Shown: positions 1-25,749 of the stretch, piece by piece
Position numbering within the stretch: position 1 is the first letter of the stretch
Layout: each line of letters begins with the position of its first letter
DNA from: Mesostigma viride
Taxonomy: Eukaryota > Streptophyta > Mesostigmatophyceae > Mesostigmatales > Mesostigmataceae
Direction of reading: 5' to 3'
NCBI GenBank assembly: GCA_009746045.1
Contig: RPFO01000175.1
Location: 1,311,001 to 1,375,000, forward strand
Length of the DNA stretch: 64,000 nucleotides
Notes under the pieces: model-generated
Told to the model about the DNA's origin: nothing
Seen by the model: the letters and a program-made list of their open reading frames with translations, nothing else
Databases searched by the model: none
Translations under genes and position numbers: made by a program

Positions 1-3000
1 TCATCTCTGTCCCCACCTATTGCACCCCCCCCCCTCACGTGATCCTTGGTCATCTCTGTCCCCACCTATTGCACCCCCCCCCTCACGTGATCCTTGGTCA
101 TCTCTGTCCCCACCTATTGCACCCCCCCCCTCACGTGATCCTTGGTCATCCTGTCCCCACCTATTGCACCCCCCCCCCTCACGTGATCCTTGGTCATCTC
201 TGTCCCCACCTATTGCACCCCCCCCCCTCACGTGATCCTTGGTCATCCCTGTCCCCACCTATTGCACCCCCCCCCTCACGTGATCCTTGGTCATCCCTGT
301 CCCCACCTATTGCACCCCCCCCCCTCACGTGATCCTTGGTCATCTCTGTCCCCACCTATTGCACCCCCCCCCCTCACGTGATCCTTGGTCATCTCTGTCC
401 CCACCTATTGCACCCCCCCCCCTCACGTGATCCTTGGTCATCTCTGTCCCCACCTATTGCACCCCCCCCCCTCACGTGATCCTTGGTCATCTCTGTCCCC
501 ACCTATTGCACCCCCCCCCTCACGTGATCCTTGGTCATCTCTGTCCCCACCTATTGCACCCCCCCCCCTCACGTGATCCTTGGTCATCTCTGTCCCCACC
601 TATTGCACCCCCCCCCCTCACGTGATCCTTGGTCATCTCTGTCCCCACCTATTGCACCCCCCCCCCTCACGTGATCCTTGGTCATCCCTGTCCCCACCTA
701 TTGCACCCCCCCCCCTCACGTGATCCTTGGTCATCTCTGTCCCCACCTATTGCACCCCCCCCCCTCACGTGATCCTTGGTCATCTCTGTCCCCACCTATT
801 GCACCCCCCCCCCCTCACGTGATCCTTGGTCATCTCTGTCCCCACCTATTGCACCCCCCCCCTCACGTGATCCTTGGTCATCTCTGTCCCCACCTATTGC
901 ACCCCCCCCCCTCACGTGATCCTTGGTCATCTCTGTCCCCACCTATTGCACCCCCCCCCCTCACGTGATCCTTGGTCATCTCTGTCCCCACCTATTGCAC
1001 CCCCCCCCCTCACGTGATCCTTGGTCATCTCTGTCCCCACCTATTGCACCCCCCCCCTCACGTGATCCTTGGTCATCCTGTCCCCACCTATTGCACCCCC
1101 CCCCTCACGTGATCCTTGGTCATCTCTGTCCCCACCTATTGCACCCCCCCCCCTCACGTGATCCTTGGTCATCCCTGTCCCCACCTATTGCACCCCCCCC
1201 CCTCACGTGATCCTTGGTCATCTCTGTCCCCACCTATTGCACCCCCCCCCCTCACGTGATCCTTGGTCATCCTGTCCCCACCTATTGCACCCCCCCCCTC
1301 ACGTGATCCTTGGTCATCTCTGTGCCCACCTATTGCACCCCCCCCCCTCACGTGATCCTTGGTCATCTCTGTCCCCACCTATTGCACCCCCCCCCCTCAC
1401 GTGATCCTTGGTCATCCCTGTCCCCACCTATTGCACCCCCCCCCCTCACGTGATCCTTGGTCATCTCTGTCCCCACCTATTGCACCCCCCCCCCTCACGT
1501 GATCCTTGGTCATCTCTGTCCCCACCTATTGCACCCCCCCCCCTCACGTGATCCTTGGTCATCCTGTCCCCACCTATTGCACCCCCCCCCCTCACGTGAT
1601 CCTTGGTCATCTCTGTCCCCACCTATTGCACCCCCCCCCCTCACGTGATCCTTGGTCATCTCTGTCCCCACCTATTGCACCCCCCCCCCTCACGTGATCC
1701 TTGGTCATCTCTGTCCCCACCTATTGCACCCCCCCCCCTCACGTGATCCTTGGTCATCTCTGTCCCCACCTATTGCACCCCCCCCCTCACGTGATCCTTG
1801 GTCATCTCTGTCCCCACCTATTGCACCCCCCCCCCTCACGTGATCCTTGGTCATCTCTGTCCCCACCTATTGCACCCCCCCCCCTCACGTGATCCTTGGT
1901 CATCCTGTCCCCACCTATTGCACCCCCCCCCCTCACGTGATCCTTGGTCATCCTGTCCCCACCTATTGCACCCCCCCCCCTCACGTGATCCTTGGTCATC
2001 TCTGTCCCCACCTATTGCACCCCCCCCCCTCACGTGATCCTTGGTCATCTCTGTCCCCACCTATTGCACCCCCCCCCCTCACGTGATCCTTGGTCATCTC
2101 TGTCCCCACCTATTGCACCCCCCCCCTCACGTGATCCTTGGTCATCTCTGTCCCCACCTATTGCACCCCCCCCCCTCACGTGATCCTTGGTCATCTCTGT
2201 CCCCACCTATTGCACCCCCCCCCCTCACGTGATCCTTGGTCATCTCTGTCCCCACCTATTGCACCCCCCCCCCTCACGTGATCCTTGGTCATCTCTGTCC
2301 CCACCTATTGCACCCCCCCCCTCACGTGATCCTTGGTCATCCTGTCCCCACCTATTGCACCCCCCCCCCTCACGTGATCCTTGGTCATCTCTGTCCCCAC
2401 CTATTGCACCCCCCCCCCTCACGTGATCCTTGGTCATCTCTGTCCCCACCTATTGCACCCCCCCCCCTCACGTGATCCTTGGTCATCTCTGTCCCCACCT
2501 ATTGCACCCCCCCCCCTCACGTGATCCTTGGTCATCTCTGTCCCCACCTATTGCACCCCCCCCCTCACGTGATCCTTGGTCATCTCTGTCCCCACCTATT
2601 GCACCCCCCCCCCTCACGTGATCCTTGGTCATCTCTGTCCCCACCTATTGCACCCCCCCCCCTCACGTGATCCTTGGTCATCTCTGTCCCCACCTATTGC
2701 ACCCCCCCCCCTCACGTGATCCTTGGTCATCTCTGTCCCCACCTATTGCACCCCCCCCCCTCACGTGATCCTTGGTCATCTCTGTCCCCACCTATTGCAC
2801 CCCCCCCCCTCACGTGATCCTTGGTCATCTCTGTCCCCACCTATTGCACCCCCCCCCTCACGTGATCCTTGGTCATCTCTGTCCCCACCTATTGCACCCC
2901 CCCCCCTCACGTGATCCTTGGTCATCTCTGTCCCCACCTATTGCACCCCCCCCCCTCACGTGATCCTTGGTCATCTCTGTCCCCACCTATTGCACCCCCC

Positions 3001-6000
3001 CCCTCACGTGATCCTTGGTCATCTCTGTCCCCACCTATTGCACCCCCCCCCCTCACGTGATCCTTGGTCATCCCTGTCCCCACCTATTGCACCCCCCCCC
3101 CTCACGTGATCCTTGGTCATCTCTGTCCCCACCTATTGCACCCCCCCCCCTCACGTGATCCTTGGTCATCCTGTCCCCACCTATTGCACCCCCCCCCCTC
3201 ACGTGATCCTTGGTCATCCCTGTCCCCACCTATTGCACCCCCCCCCCTCACGTGATCCTTGGTCATCTCTGTCCCCACCTATTGCACCCCCCCCCCTCAC
3301 GTGATCCTTGGTCATCTCTGTCCCCACCTATTGCACCCCCCCCCCTCACGTGATCCTTGGTCATCTCTGTCCCCACCTATTGCACCCCCCCCCCTCACGT
3401 GATCCTTGGTCATCTCTGTCCCCACCTATTGCACCCCCCCCCCTCACGTGATCCTTGGTCATCTCTGTCCCCACCTATTGCACCCCCCCCCCTCACGTGA
3501 TCCTTGGTCATCTCTGTCCCCACCTATTGCACCCCCCCCCTCACGTGATCCTTGGTCATCTCTGTCCCCACCTATTGCACCCCCCCCCCTCACGTGATCC
3601 TTGGTCATCTCTGTCCCCACCTATTGCACCCCCCCCCCTCACGTGATCCTTGGTCATCCTGTCCCCACCTATTGCACCCCCCCCCCTCACGTGATCCTTG
3701 GTCATCTCTGTCCCCACCTATTGCACCCCCCCCCCTCACGTGATCCTTGGTCATCTCTGTCCCCACCTATTGCACCCCCCCCCCTCACGTGATCCTTGGT
3801 CATCTCTGTCCCCACCTATTGCACCCCCCCCCTCACGTGATCCTTGGTCATCTCTGTCCCCACCTATTGCACCCCCCCCCCTCACGTGATCCTTGGTCAT
3901 CTCTGTCCCCACCTATTGCACCCCCCCCCCTCACGTGATCCTTGGTCATCTCTGTCCCCACCTATTGCACCCCCCCCCCTCACGTGATCCTTGGTCATCT
4001 CTGTCCCCACCTATTGCACCCCCCCCCCTCACGTGATCCTTGGTCATCTCTGTCCCCACCTATTGCACCCCCCCCCCTCACGTGATCCTTGGTCATCTCT
4101 GTCCCCACCTATTGCACCCCCCCCCCTCACGTGATCCTTGGTCATCTCTGTCCCCACCTATTGCACCCCCCCCCCTCACGTGATCCTTGGTCATCTCTGT
4201 CCCCACCTATTGCACCCCCCCCCTCACGTGATCCTTGGTCATCTCTGTCCCCACCTATTGCACCCCCCCCCCTCACGTGATCCTTGGTCATCTCTGTCCC
4301 CACCTATTGCACCCCCCCCCCTCACGTGATCCTTGGTCATCTCTGTCCCCACCTATTGCACCCCCCCCCCTCACGTGATCCTTGGTCATCTCTGTCCCCA
4401 CCTATTGCACCCCCCCCCCTCACGTGATCCTTGGTCATCTCTGTCCCCACCTATTGCACCCCCCCCCCTCACGTGATCCTTGGTCATCTCTGTCCCCACC
4501 TATTGCACCCCCCCCCCTCACGTGATCCTTGGTCATCTCTGTCCCCACCTATTGCACCCCCCCCCCTCACGTGATCCTTGGTCATCTCTGTCCCCACCTA
4601 TTGCACCCCCCCCCCTCACGTGATCCTTGGTCATCTCTGTCCCCACCTATTGCACCCCCCCCCCTCACGTGATCCTTGGTCATCTCTGTCCCCACCTATT
4701 GCACCCCCCCCCCTCACGTGATCCTTGGTCATCTCTGTCCCCACCTATTGCACCCCCCCCCCTCACGTGATCCTTGGTCATCTCTGTCCCCACCTATTGC
4801 ACCCCCCCCCCTCACGTGATCCTTGGTCATCTCTGTCCCCACCTATTGCACCCCCCCCCCTCACGTGATCCTTGGTCATCTCTGTCCCCACCTATTGCAC
4901 CCCCCCCCCTCACGTGATCCTTGGTCATCTCTGTCCCCACCTATTGCACCCCCCCCCCTCACGTGATCCTTGGTCATCTCTGTCCCCACCTATTGCACCC
5001 CCCCCCCTCACGTGATCCTTGGTCATCTCTGTCCCCACCTATTGCACCCCCCCCCTCACGTGATCCTTGGTCATCTCTGTCCCCACCTATTGCACCCCCC
5101 CCCCTCACGTGATCCTTGGTCATCTCTGTCCCCACCTATTGCACCCCCCCCCCTCACGTGATCCTTGGTCATCTCTGTCCCCACCTATTGCACCCCCCCC
5201 CCTCACGTGATCCTTGGTCATCTCTGTCCCCACCTATTGCACCCCCCCCCCTCACGTGATCCTTGGTCATCTCTGTCCCCACCTATTGCACCCCCCCCCC
5301 ACGTGATCCTTGGTCATCCTGTCCCCACCTATTGCACCCCCCCCCCTCACGTGATCCTTGGTCATCTCTGTCCCCACCTATTGCACCCCCCCCCCTCACG
5401 TGATCCTTGGTCATCCTGTCCCCACCTATTGCACCCCCCCCCCTCACGTGATCCTTGGTCATCTCTGTCCCCACCTATTGCACCCCCCCCCCTCACGTGA
5501 TCCTTGGTCATCTCTGTCCCCACCTATTGCACCCCCCCCCCTCACGTGATCCTTGGTCATCTCTGTCCCCACCTATTGCACCCCCCCCCCTCACGTGATC
5601 CTTGGTCATCTCTGTCCCCACCTATTGCACCCCCCCCCCTCACGTGATCCTTGGTCATCTCTGTCCCCACCTATTGCACCCCCCCCCTCACGTGATCCTT
5701 GGTCATCTCTGTCCCCACCTATTGCACCCCCCCCCCCTCACGTGATCCTTGGTCATCTCTGTCCCCACCTATTGCACCCCCCCCCCTCACGTGATCCTTG
5801 GTCATCTCTGTCCCCACCTATTGCACCCCCCCCCCTCACGTGATCCTTGGTCATCCCTGTCCCCACCTATTGCACCCCCCCCCCTCACGTGATCCTTGGT
5901 CATCTCTGTCCCCACCTATTGCACCCCCCCCCCTCACGTGATCCTTGGTCATCCCTGTCCCCACCTATTGCACCCCCCCCCCCTCACGTGATCCTTGGTC

Positions 6001-6430
6001 ATCCCTGTCCCCACCTATTGCACCCCCCCCCCTCACGTGATCCTTGGTCATCCCTGTCCCCACCTATTGCACCCCCCCCCCCTCACGTGATCCTTGGTCA
6101 TCTCTGTCCCCACCTATTGCACCCCCCCCCCCTCACGTGATCCTTGGTCATCCCTGTCCCCACCTATTGCACCCCCCCCCCTCACGTGATCCTTGGTCAT
6201 CTCTGTCCCCACCTATTGCACCCCCCCCCCCTCACGTGATCCTTGGTCATCTCTGTCCCCACCTATTGCACCCCCCCCCCCTCACGTGATCCTTGGTCAT
6301 CTCTGTCCCCACCTATTGCACCCCCCCCCCCTCACGTGATCCTTGGTCATCTCTGTCCCCACCTATTGCACCCCCCCCCCTCACGTGATCCTTGGTCATC
6401 CCTGTCCCCACCTATTGCACCCCCCCTCGC
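1..6430 (+). repeat. 49-bp C-rich satellite array (about 131 copies)
   Basis: The unit is 48-50 bp. It reads CCTTGGTCATCTCTGTCCC, then CACCTATTGCAC, then a run of 8-11 C, then TCACGTGAT. Copies are almost identical; they differ in the C-run length and in CATCTCTG / CATCCCTG / CATCCTG variants. Each unit carries the palindrome TCACGTGA and a C-run able to form an i-motif (G-quadruplex on the other strand). The last copies degenerate (6421-6461) and the final one passes directly into the splice acceptor ending CACACAG at 6461, so the array is intronic. Apparent long reading frames across it are only a consequence of periodicity. Confidence 0.97.
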
Positions 6431-6461
6431 ATCCTCCTTGGTCATCCCTGTGCCCACACAG

Positions 6462-20234
<13,773 letters not shown>

Positions 20235-21050
20235 TTAAAGTTTCATTGGTTTTTTTAAGTGATCAGGGGCTTGCCATGCATGCTAGTGGCTACTACGTTC
20301 CGCAAGGGTGACCCCGGTTGAGCCTTTGGGGTCACCTTCCTGTGGCGCAAAACCGTAAATGCTAAACAGCCTTAGGGGTCAGCCAATTCGCATGGGTGAC
20401 ACCATGAGACTTTGGGGTCTTTCAACAAAAAAAAAGAGATTCCTGTGGCGGAGTACCATGTATCTATATACTACCACATGTATAGTAGTACATACATGTC
20501 TCATGTATCTGTGGCGTGGTATCATGTAGGCAAGCATGGGCTTCCAATGGAGGAGCTGTTCCGAGTCATGCCTACATTTTTGGCGTAGCTTTGGTGCTGG
20601 CAAAGTCTGCGAGAAATGTATATCCCAAACCTGAGGTATCTCCTGTTTTAAGTGTACGTGTGCTGATGGACGTGTGATTGTTTGGTGTTGAGCTTGGACA
20701 TAATCAGCTTGCATCATGCTGGCTCTGTTTCGTCTCCGGAGATATGGCAATTGCAGGCATGACTGAACCATCGACTGCTTTTATTTCTTGCTGAATACAG
20801 ATATGGAATCCGAGCTAGCATAGATGCAGTAGTATCAGATCATGGACATGGGACTAGCACACAAAAGCCCAGCCAGAACGTGTGAGGTACGTGCAAACTA
20901 TATGGTAGAATGTCAACCGGCCTTCGGGATGTGGATTGGGATTTGGCATTTGACATGACACTGTCACACATGCTCAGAGACCCCACCATAGCCTCTCTCA
21001 GTGCAGCAGCAGAAAAGGTAATCACGTTGGTGCTCTGGCAGAGCAACTGC
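20235..21050. other. 3' flank of gene 1 and unassigned sequence
   Basis: Contains the gene 1 3' untranslated region. No TGTAA polyadenylation signal of the chlorophyte type is obvious in the first 150 bp. 20455-20530 has CATGTAT repeats. The reading frame improves toward 21030, where the retroelement integrase starts. Nothing else supported. Confidence 0.5.
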
Positions 21051-21992
21051 ACAAGGTCATGGGCCATGAGGCTGTGGCTGAAAGGCTAGCCAAAAAATAG
21101 AAGGCCGTGATCGAGCTGGAACAAATGTGCAGGCACGTACGGAAGCACTGTGAGCAATGTCAGCTATATGCTCCTAAACCCATGAAATGGCATGTGGCCA
21201 CACCACCACTGTGGCTAGCTAGAGGCTAACTGGTTGGGGATGTTATACACGTGGTTAAGGACACGGTATACAACCTAGTCATAAAGGATGCCTGGTCCAG
21301 GTTCGTGGTAGTGGAGCCCTTGCCTGGAATGGATAAAGAGCAGCTGCACAGAGCTTTACAGATAGCCTTGGCACGTTTTCACCCCATTGAAAAGGTCATG
21401 TTGGACCAGCAGTTTCTCTGCATTCAAGACAGGAATGACCTGCCCAAGATAGAAGTGTCTGGGGCACAGGATCATGAACGTCAGGGGTTGACAGAACGTA
21501 CCATGAGAGCCATCAGGGATGTGATAAGAAAAATGCCATCCAGGTTGGCTGACAGTCTCTGGGAGCTATGCTGACAGGGTATATTGGGCAGCTGGAGTGG
21601 CTAACAAGTTAAATGCCAAACCAATAATGTCCTCTCCTTTTGGGGAAATCACCCCAACTGGACTTTAGTCAGGCAGCTATGCTTCAGAGGTACACTCTCA
21701 CTACAACACACAACGGCAGCACTTGGCCAAGTTGCTGGCAAAGAAGGATAAAAACAACGCCAGGCCTGTGTTTGAAGTGGGGGGCCATGTTTTATTTTTC
21801 AGGGAGGCTGATAAGGGAAAGGCACACTCTGCTAGATGGCATCATTGGTTCAACTGTAGTCACTAAGTTCATGAAGAAGGGACTGCAGTCACTATACAAC
21901 ATGACAGAGAGCGTGTGGTCAGCAAGCATAGACTCAAGCTTTTCTACCCACCACTGGCAGACATGTCAGGGGTAAAATTCTTGGACATGGAT
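21030..21992 (+). pseudogene. Integrase domain remnant of the Copia-like element
   Basis: A zinc-binding type start (HKVMGHEAVAERL, then KHCEQCQLYAPK), a core with GDVIHVVKD and DAWSRFVVVEPLPGMD, LDQQFL, and the glutamate helix GLTERTMRAIRDVI, followed by a C-terminal part VGGHVLFFREADKGKAHSA and VVSKHRLKLFYPPL like the basic C-terminal domain of integrases. Stops at 21228 and 21573 and a frame change show decay. It would have inserted the element's cDNA into the genome. Confidence 0.65.
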
Positions 21993-22147
21993 TCAGAGCA
22001 GGGGTCTGGGGGATTGATCTCACCCAATGAGTTGGCCAGGATGTCATTGATGCAAGCACTAGTACCACAGAAGAAGCTCCTGTATTCCTCAGTAGTGCAG
22101 CCACACTACAACCCACTAGTCCACCTGGGCAGGAGGAAGGTGCATGG

Positions 22148-22739
22148 GGGGTGGTCCCACGGAGAATAGGGTAGTTTTTCGCGCATTTTGCTACAAAAAA
22201 ATGCGCTGTTTTCGACTTTTTGTTTCGAAATTTTTTCTGGCGATTTGAGAACGCCCGCAAAATTTTGCACAATTTCGCGTGATTTTCGCTCGATTTTCGC
22301 ACAACTTCACACAATTTCACAAGATTTCACAGGATTTCGCATAATTTTACACGAAGGGTCTAGCTGCAGAGAGACCCTTGTTGAAAATTTTCGCATGAAT
22401 TCACGAATTTTTTACACGTCGTAATTTTTATACAATCGAAATTTTTTGCATGAATTCACACTTGTTTGGCCGTGTTTTTTTGTCAATTTCAGCAAACTTT
22501 TCAAGATTTGGCATGATTTTACACGTGTCTGGCCCGTTTTTGGTAAAATTTAGCAAAGTTTGCGCGATTTTGCACGATTTCGCACGATTTCGCACGATTT
22601 CGCACGATTTCGCACGATTTCGCACGATCTCGCACGATTTCGCACGATTTTTCACGGTCGGCCGAAAGAAAATTTAAAGAGGCCGAAATTAGCGTTTTTT
22701 TGTAGCAAAAATCTACCCCGTTCTCCGTGGGGCCACCCC
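22148..22739. mobile_element. Short inverted-repeat element (MITE-like) 1, filled with a 10-bp repeat
   Basis: The ends are inverted repeats: GGGGTGGTCCCACGGAGAA (22148-22166) and the complement of GGGGTGGCCCCACGGAGAA (22721-22739). Inward similarity continues (RGGGTAG, GCTACAAAAAAA). The centre contains no gene but many copies of GCACGATTTC, best ordered at 22568-22655. It interrupts the Copia-like element between integrase and protease. No clear target duplication; the family is unknown. Confidence 0.75.
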
Positions 22740-22914
22740 GGGGTGAGCAGCAGGTAGCACCTCCCTCATCCCTCACACCCGGAGGAATCACAAGAGATAG
22801 CAGATCCTGTTGTCCCCAGGAAGACATTTGCTGAGATTCTTAAGGCCTTGCACAAGGCACACAACACTAAAGCAGTTGTGGCAACAGGTACAGCACAGGT
22901 CAATGCTGCATGTA

Positions 22915-23550
22915 GGGGACGCAGGTCAAGATCCTAGTATTTTGGCTGTAGACACCCAAGCACAGGTGAGTATTATCAGTGCAGCATCTGTATCTGGTCT
23001 GAAAATGAAGGCCTCACCATGGGCTAGAGTGTCAGATTTTTCAGGCAAAACAAAAATGCAGGTCAAAGGTAAGGTGAACATTCCAATCCTGGGCATGCCC
23101 ACACCATTTCAGGTACGTGGTAGAGGGTTATGTACTCAGGGAATGCCCTGTTAGGGGAATCTTTTGTATCTTACCCTGGTGTTGTCATCTCAGCTGAGAG
23201 GTCGAGTGTGGCAGGGGTAGGGCAGGTACCTCATTTTAAAATCCCTTTGAGCCAGATTAGCACTGGGTTGGATCAGTGCTGCTATCCATGCAGTTAAGCC
23301 CAAGTACCTCCCAGGTCAGGAACCATGTGTGGAGCCGGACCTCATACACTCTCAGAAGCTACACCCTTCAGCGTTTTGGCTTGGTAGATGGGATGTTGCA
23401 TCCATGTCTCCCCTGTCCTATGATGATATTGTACGGGACTGCCCGACGCAGATTGGGTTGGATTGGCTGGAGGCTTTTACCAAAGCCAGGGAGGAGTGGG
23501 TCACTCCTGATGCACGTAGTCCCACACACCACCTGTTACTCCTCTCAGTA
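22915..23550 (+). pseudogene. Possible aspartic protease and start of reverse transcriptase (Copia-like)
   Basis: ILAVDTQAQVSIISAASVS at 22939-22995 resembles the DTGA-x-x-S active site region of retroelement proteases, with Gln in place of Gly. 23400-23552 codes for LDWLEAFTKAREEWVT, like the region just before Copia reverse transcriptase (W-x-x-A...E). The frame between them is broken. Confidence 0.45.
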
Positions 23551-23645
23551 ATTAATTAATTAATTAATAGACACGTGACTGCGTCACGTGAGCATAAGTC
23601 CTCAGTGGGAGGGGAACATGGGATGGAATGGATGGTATAAGCTAT

Positions 23646-24941
23646 CTAGGTCCTAGTTACAGGGGTGTGGGCACCGCGGCCCGAATCGCTATGAATGCCA
23701 TACATGTACGCGGTCACACGTGGAGCCCCCACAGGCTTGGGGGTGGTCTCCTTCATCACTACTTGCCATCTATCCTTGCGCACCATCTGCCTCCATATTA
23801 CAGACAAACCAGGAGGCTGCCCGGGGGTGAGCCCGTCACGTCTAGTGTAGCACATGTCCATGCCGAGTCTATCACGAAAAGTCCACGGGTGGCGGCCCTG
23901 CCGCGCGCGGCCGGGGGCACGCCAGGTGAGGACATATCGCCCAGGCTGGGCGGGCTTGGTGCCAGCTAGTCTATCTGAGGTATCTACCTGATCTGTGCGG
24001 GCCAGGTGCCCGGCTAGGCCCAGGCGCCTGTGCCTAATAATGTGGGAAACATAGGGCAAATCAGCGTACAAATCCTCATTACTAATGTGCAAACCAAAGG
24101 GGATGTTAAGGGCCTTGCGCAGCATCTTGGTGACGGCGCCGTCGAGTCGTTGCTCCAGCTCCTGCATCAGTGTCCACGTCTCGGCGCCGTAGGTCAGGAT
24201 CGTCAGAATGACAACCTTGAAGAGGTCACGCTTGACGATCCGGGGTAGGGCGGGGTTGCTCCACCAGCGGCGGTGGTCATGGAGGTGCGCCCACGCCATG
24301 CCGATCCGTGTCGTCATGTCGTCCTCGCAGTCGGGAAGCCAACTGCCGAGCAGCTTGAAGCGGCCGGAAGGAGGGTAGTTGACCTCGGTGTCATCTACTA
24401 AGAGGCGGAGTGTGGGTGGGGGGCCTGCCATGCCGAGGGCCAGGGCCTCCGTTTTGGGGCTGATTTCTAGACCAACCGCCCGAGCCTCGAGCGCCAGGCA
24501 GTCCAGCCAAAGTTGGGCAGACTCCGGCTTCTCGATGAGCGTGATGTCGTCGGCATAAATGAGGTCAGCTAGTAAATTCTGCTTGTTAGTCGGCCCCCCT
24601 TCCCCAAGCTCGTTCGTGATCGCTAGGCCAGGGGCACGGCCTGCAATGCTAGCAAAGCGAGCACGTGCCTGGCGCATAACATAATCCACTACAATAATAA
24701 ACAGGTACGGCGACAGGACGCAACCCTGCCAGACGCCGGTCTGCAGTGGGCATGGCGGGGTAAAGCCGTGTTGAGTGCGCACCGAAGTGGTCGACCCCTC
24801 ATACAGCGTGCGGATGACGGTAATCAGGGGAGTGGGGACGCGAGCGCGAGCAAGTACAGCCCATAGAGCGTCCCAGAGGACAGAATCAAAAGCCAAGTTG
24901 ATGAAGTCGACGAAGATCAGGATGGCGGGAAGGCTCACCAC
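23646..24941 (-). pseudogene. LINE A1 reverse transcriptase, C-terminal two thirds
   Basis: 431 codons on the - strand starting at the frameshift. It contains AILIFVDFINLAFDSVLWD, QTGVWQGCVLSPYLFIIVV, the catalytic LIYADDITLIE and the C-terminal GHLARTDQVDTSDRLAG. Compared with LINE A2 it has an extra codon (INLAF for IKAF). A tandem duplication of TGGTGAG at 24940-24946 shifts the frame from the upstream piece; the same two changes occur in LINE A3. Confidence 0.9.
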
Positions 24942-25742
24942 TCACCAGGTTGCAGGAGAGCGATTTCCTCGAAGAGGCGACGCGCGACGAAGATGGCCAT
25001 GACGGTGTTGCGCCCAGGACGGAAGCCCATTTGACTTTCCCCAAGGTGACAGTCGAGAGCAGAACGAAGGCGGTTGAGGATCATGCGCATGAACAACTTG
25101 AGTGCGGCGCTCTGGATGCAGACTCCTCTGTAGTTGGCGGGGTCGTCAGGGGAACCTTTGTTTTTGTACAGCATAATACGGTAGCTGTGCTGCCACTCAG
25201 GAATCGGCGGCGCGTCGGCAAGCAGGATCCGGTTGCAGACGTCAAGCAGGAACCCCGTGAGCGCCGTCAGCTTAATCACCGGGGCTGGGAGCTGGTCAGG
25301 TCCAACGGCGGCATCAAAGCGGAGTTGCTTGGCGGCGGTGCTCAGCTCGAGCTCGGTGAACGGCGGGAGCTCGTTGGGGTCGGCCAGGGGTTCCATCAGG
25401 GCTGGGTACGTGTAGTCCAGCTCAGCGGCGGGCGGCGTGGGCGGCGCAGGGACGTCCGCCGGTGCTACTGCCAGGCGTGCGGCCGCCAGAGGGCCAAGCG
25501 GCGGAGGCGGCGGGGGGGCGCCGAGCAGCCGGGACTGGGAGGAATACCACTGGTTGAGCTGCTGCTGCGGTGAACCAGAGAGCGTCCGCGGCGCCGGCTG
25601 CGCGCCGCCGGCGGGCCGTTGGGCGTGACGCAGGCGGGTCCAGGCGTACTTGCCGTGCTGGTCCTTGAGGTGCATGCGAAGTACTCGCGGACATGAAGGT
25701 CCTCCTGCTCCTTGGTCGCCTGCCGGATGGCCGAGTGGTAAT
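24935..25742 (-). pseudogene. LINE A1 reverse transcriptase, N-terminal part
   Basis: It runs from the LINE B insertion site through linker sequence to PIPEWQHSYRIMLYKNKGS, NYRGVCIQSAALKLFMRM and GFRPGRNTVMAIFVARRL, then stops just after LLQPGEW because of the 7-bp duplication. One more small frame change lies near 25670. Confidence 0.88.
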
Positions 25743-25749
25743 CGGCTTT

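Noticed and set aside
1..6430. Many 60-110 codon frames in the 49-bp array
   Set aside because: Produced by repeat periodicity and C-run length changes; identical peptides, no start context, intronic position.
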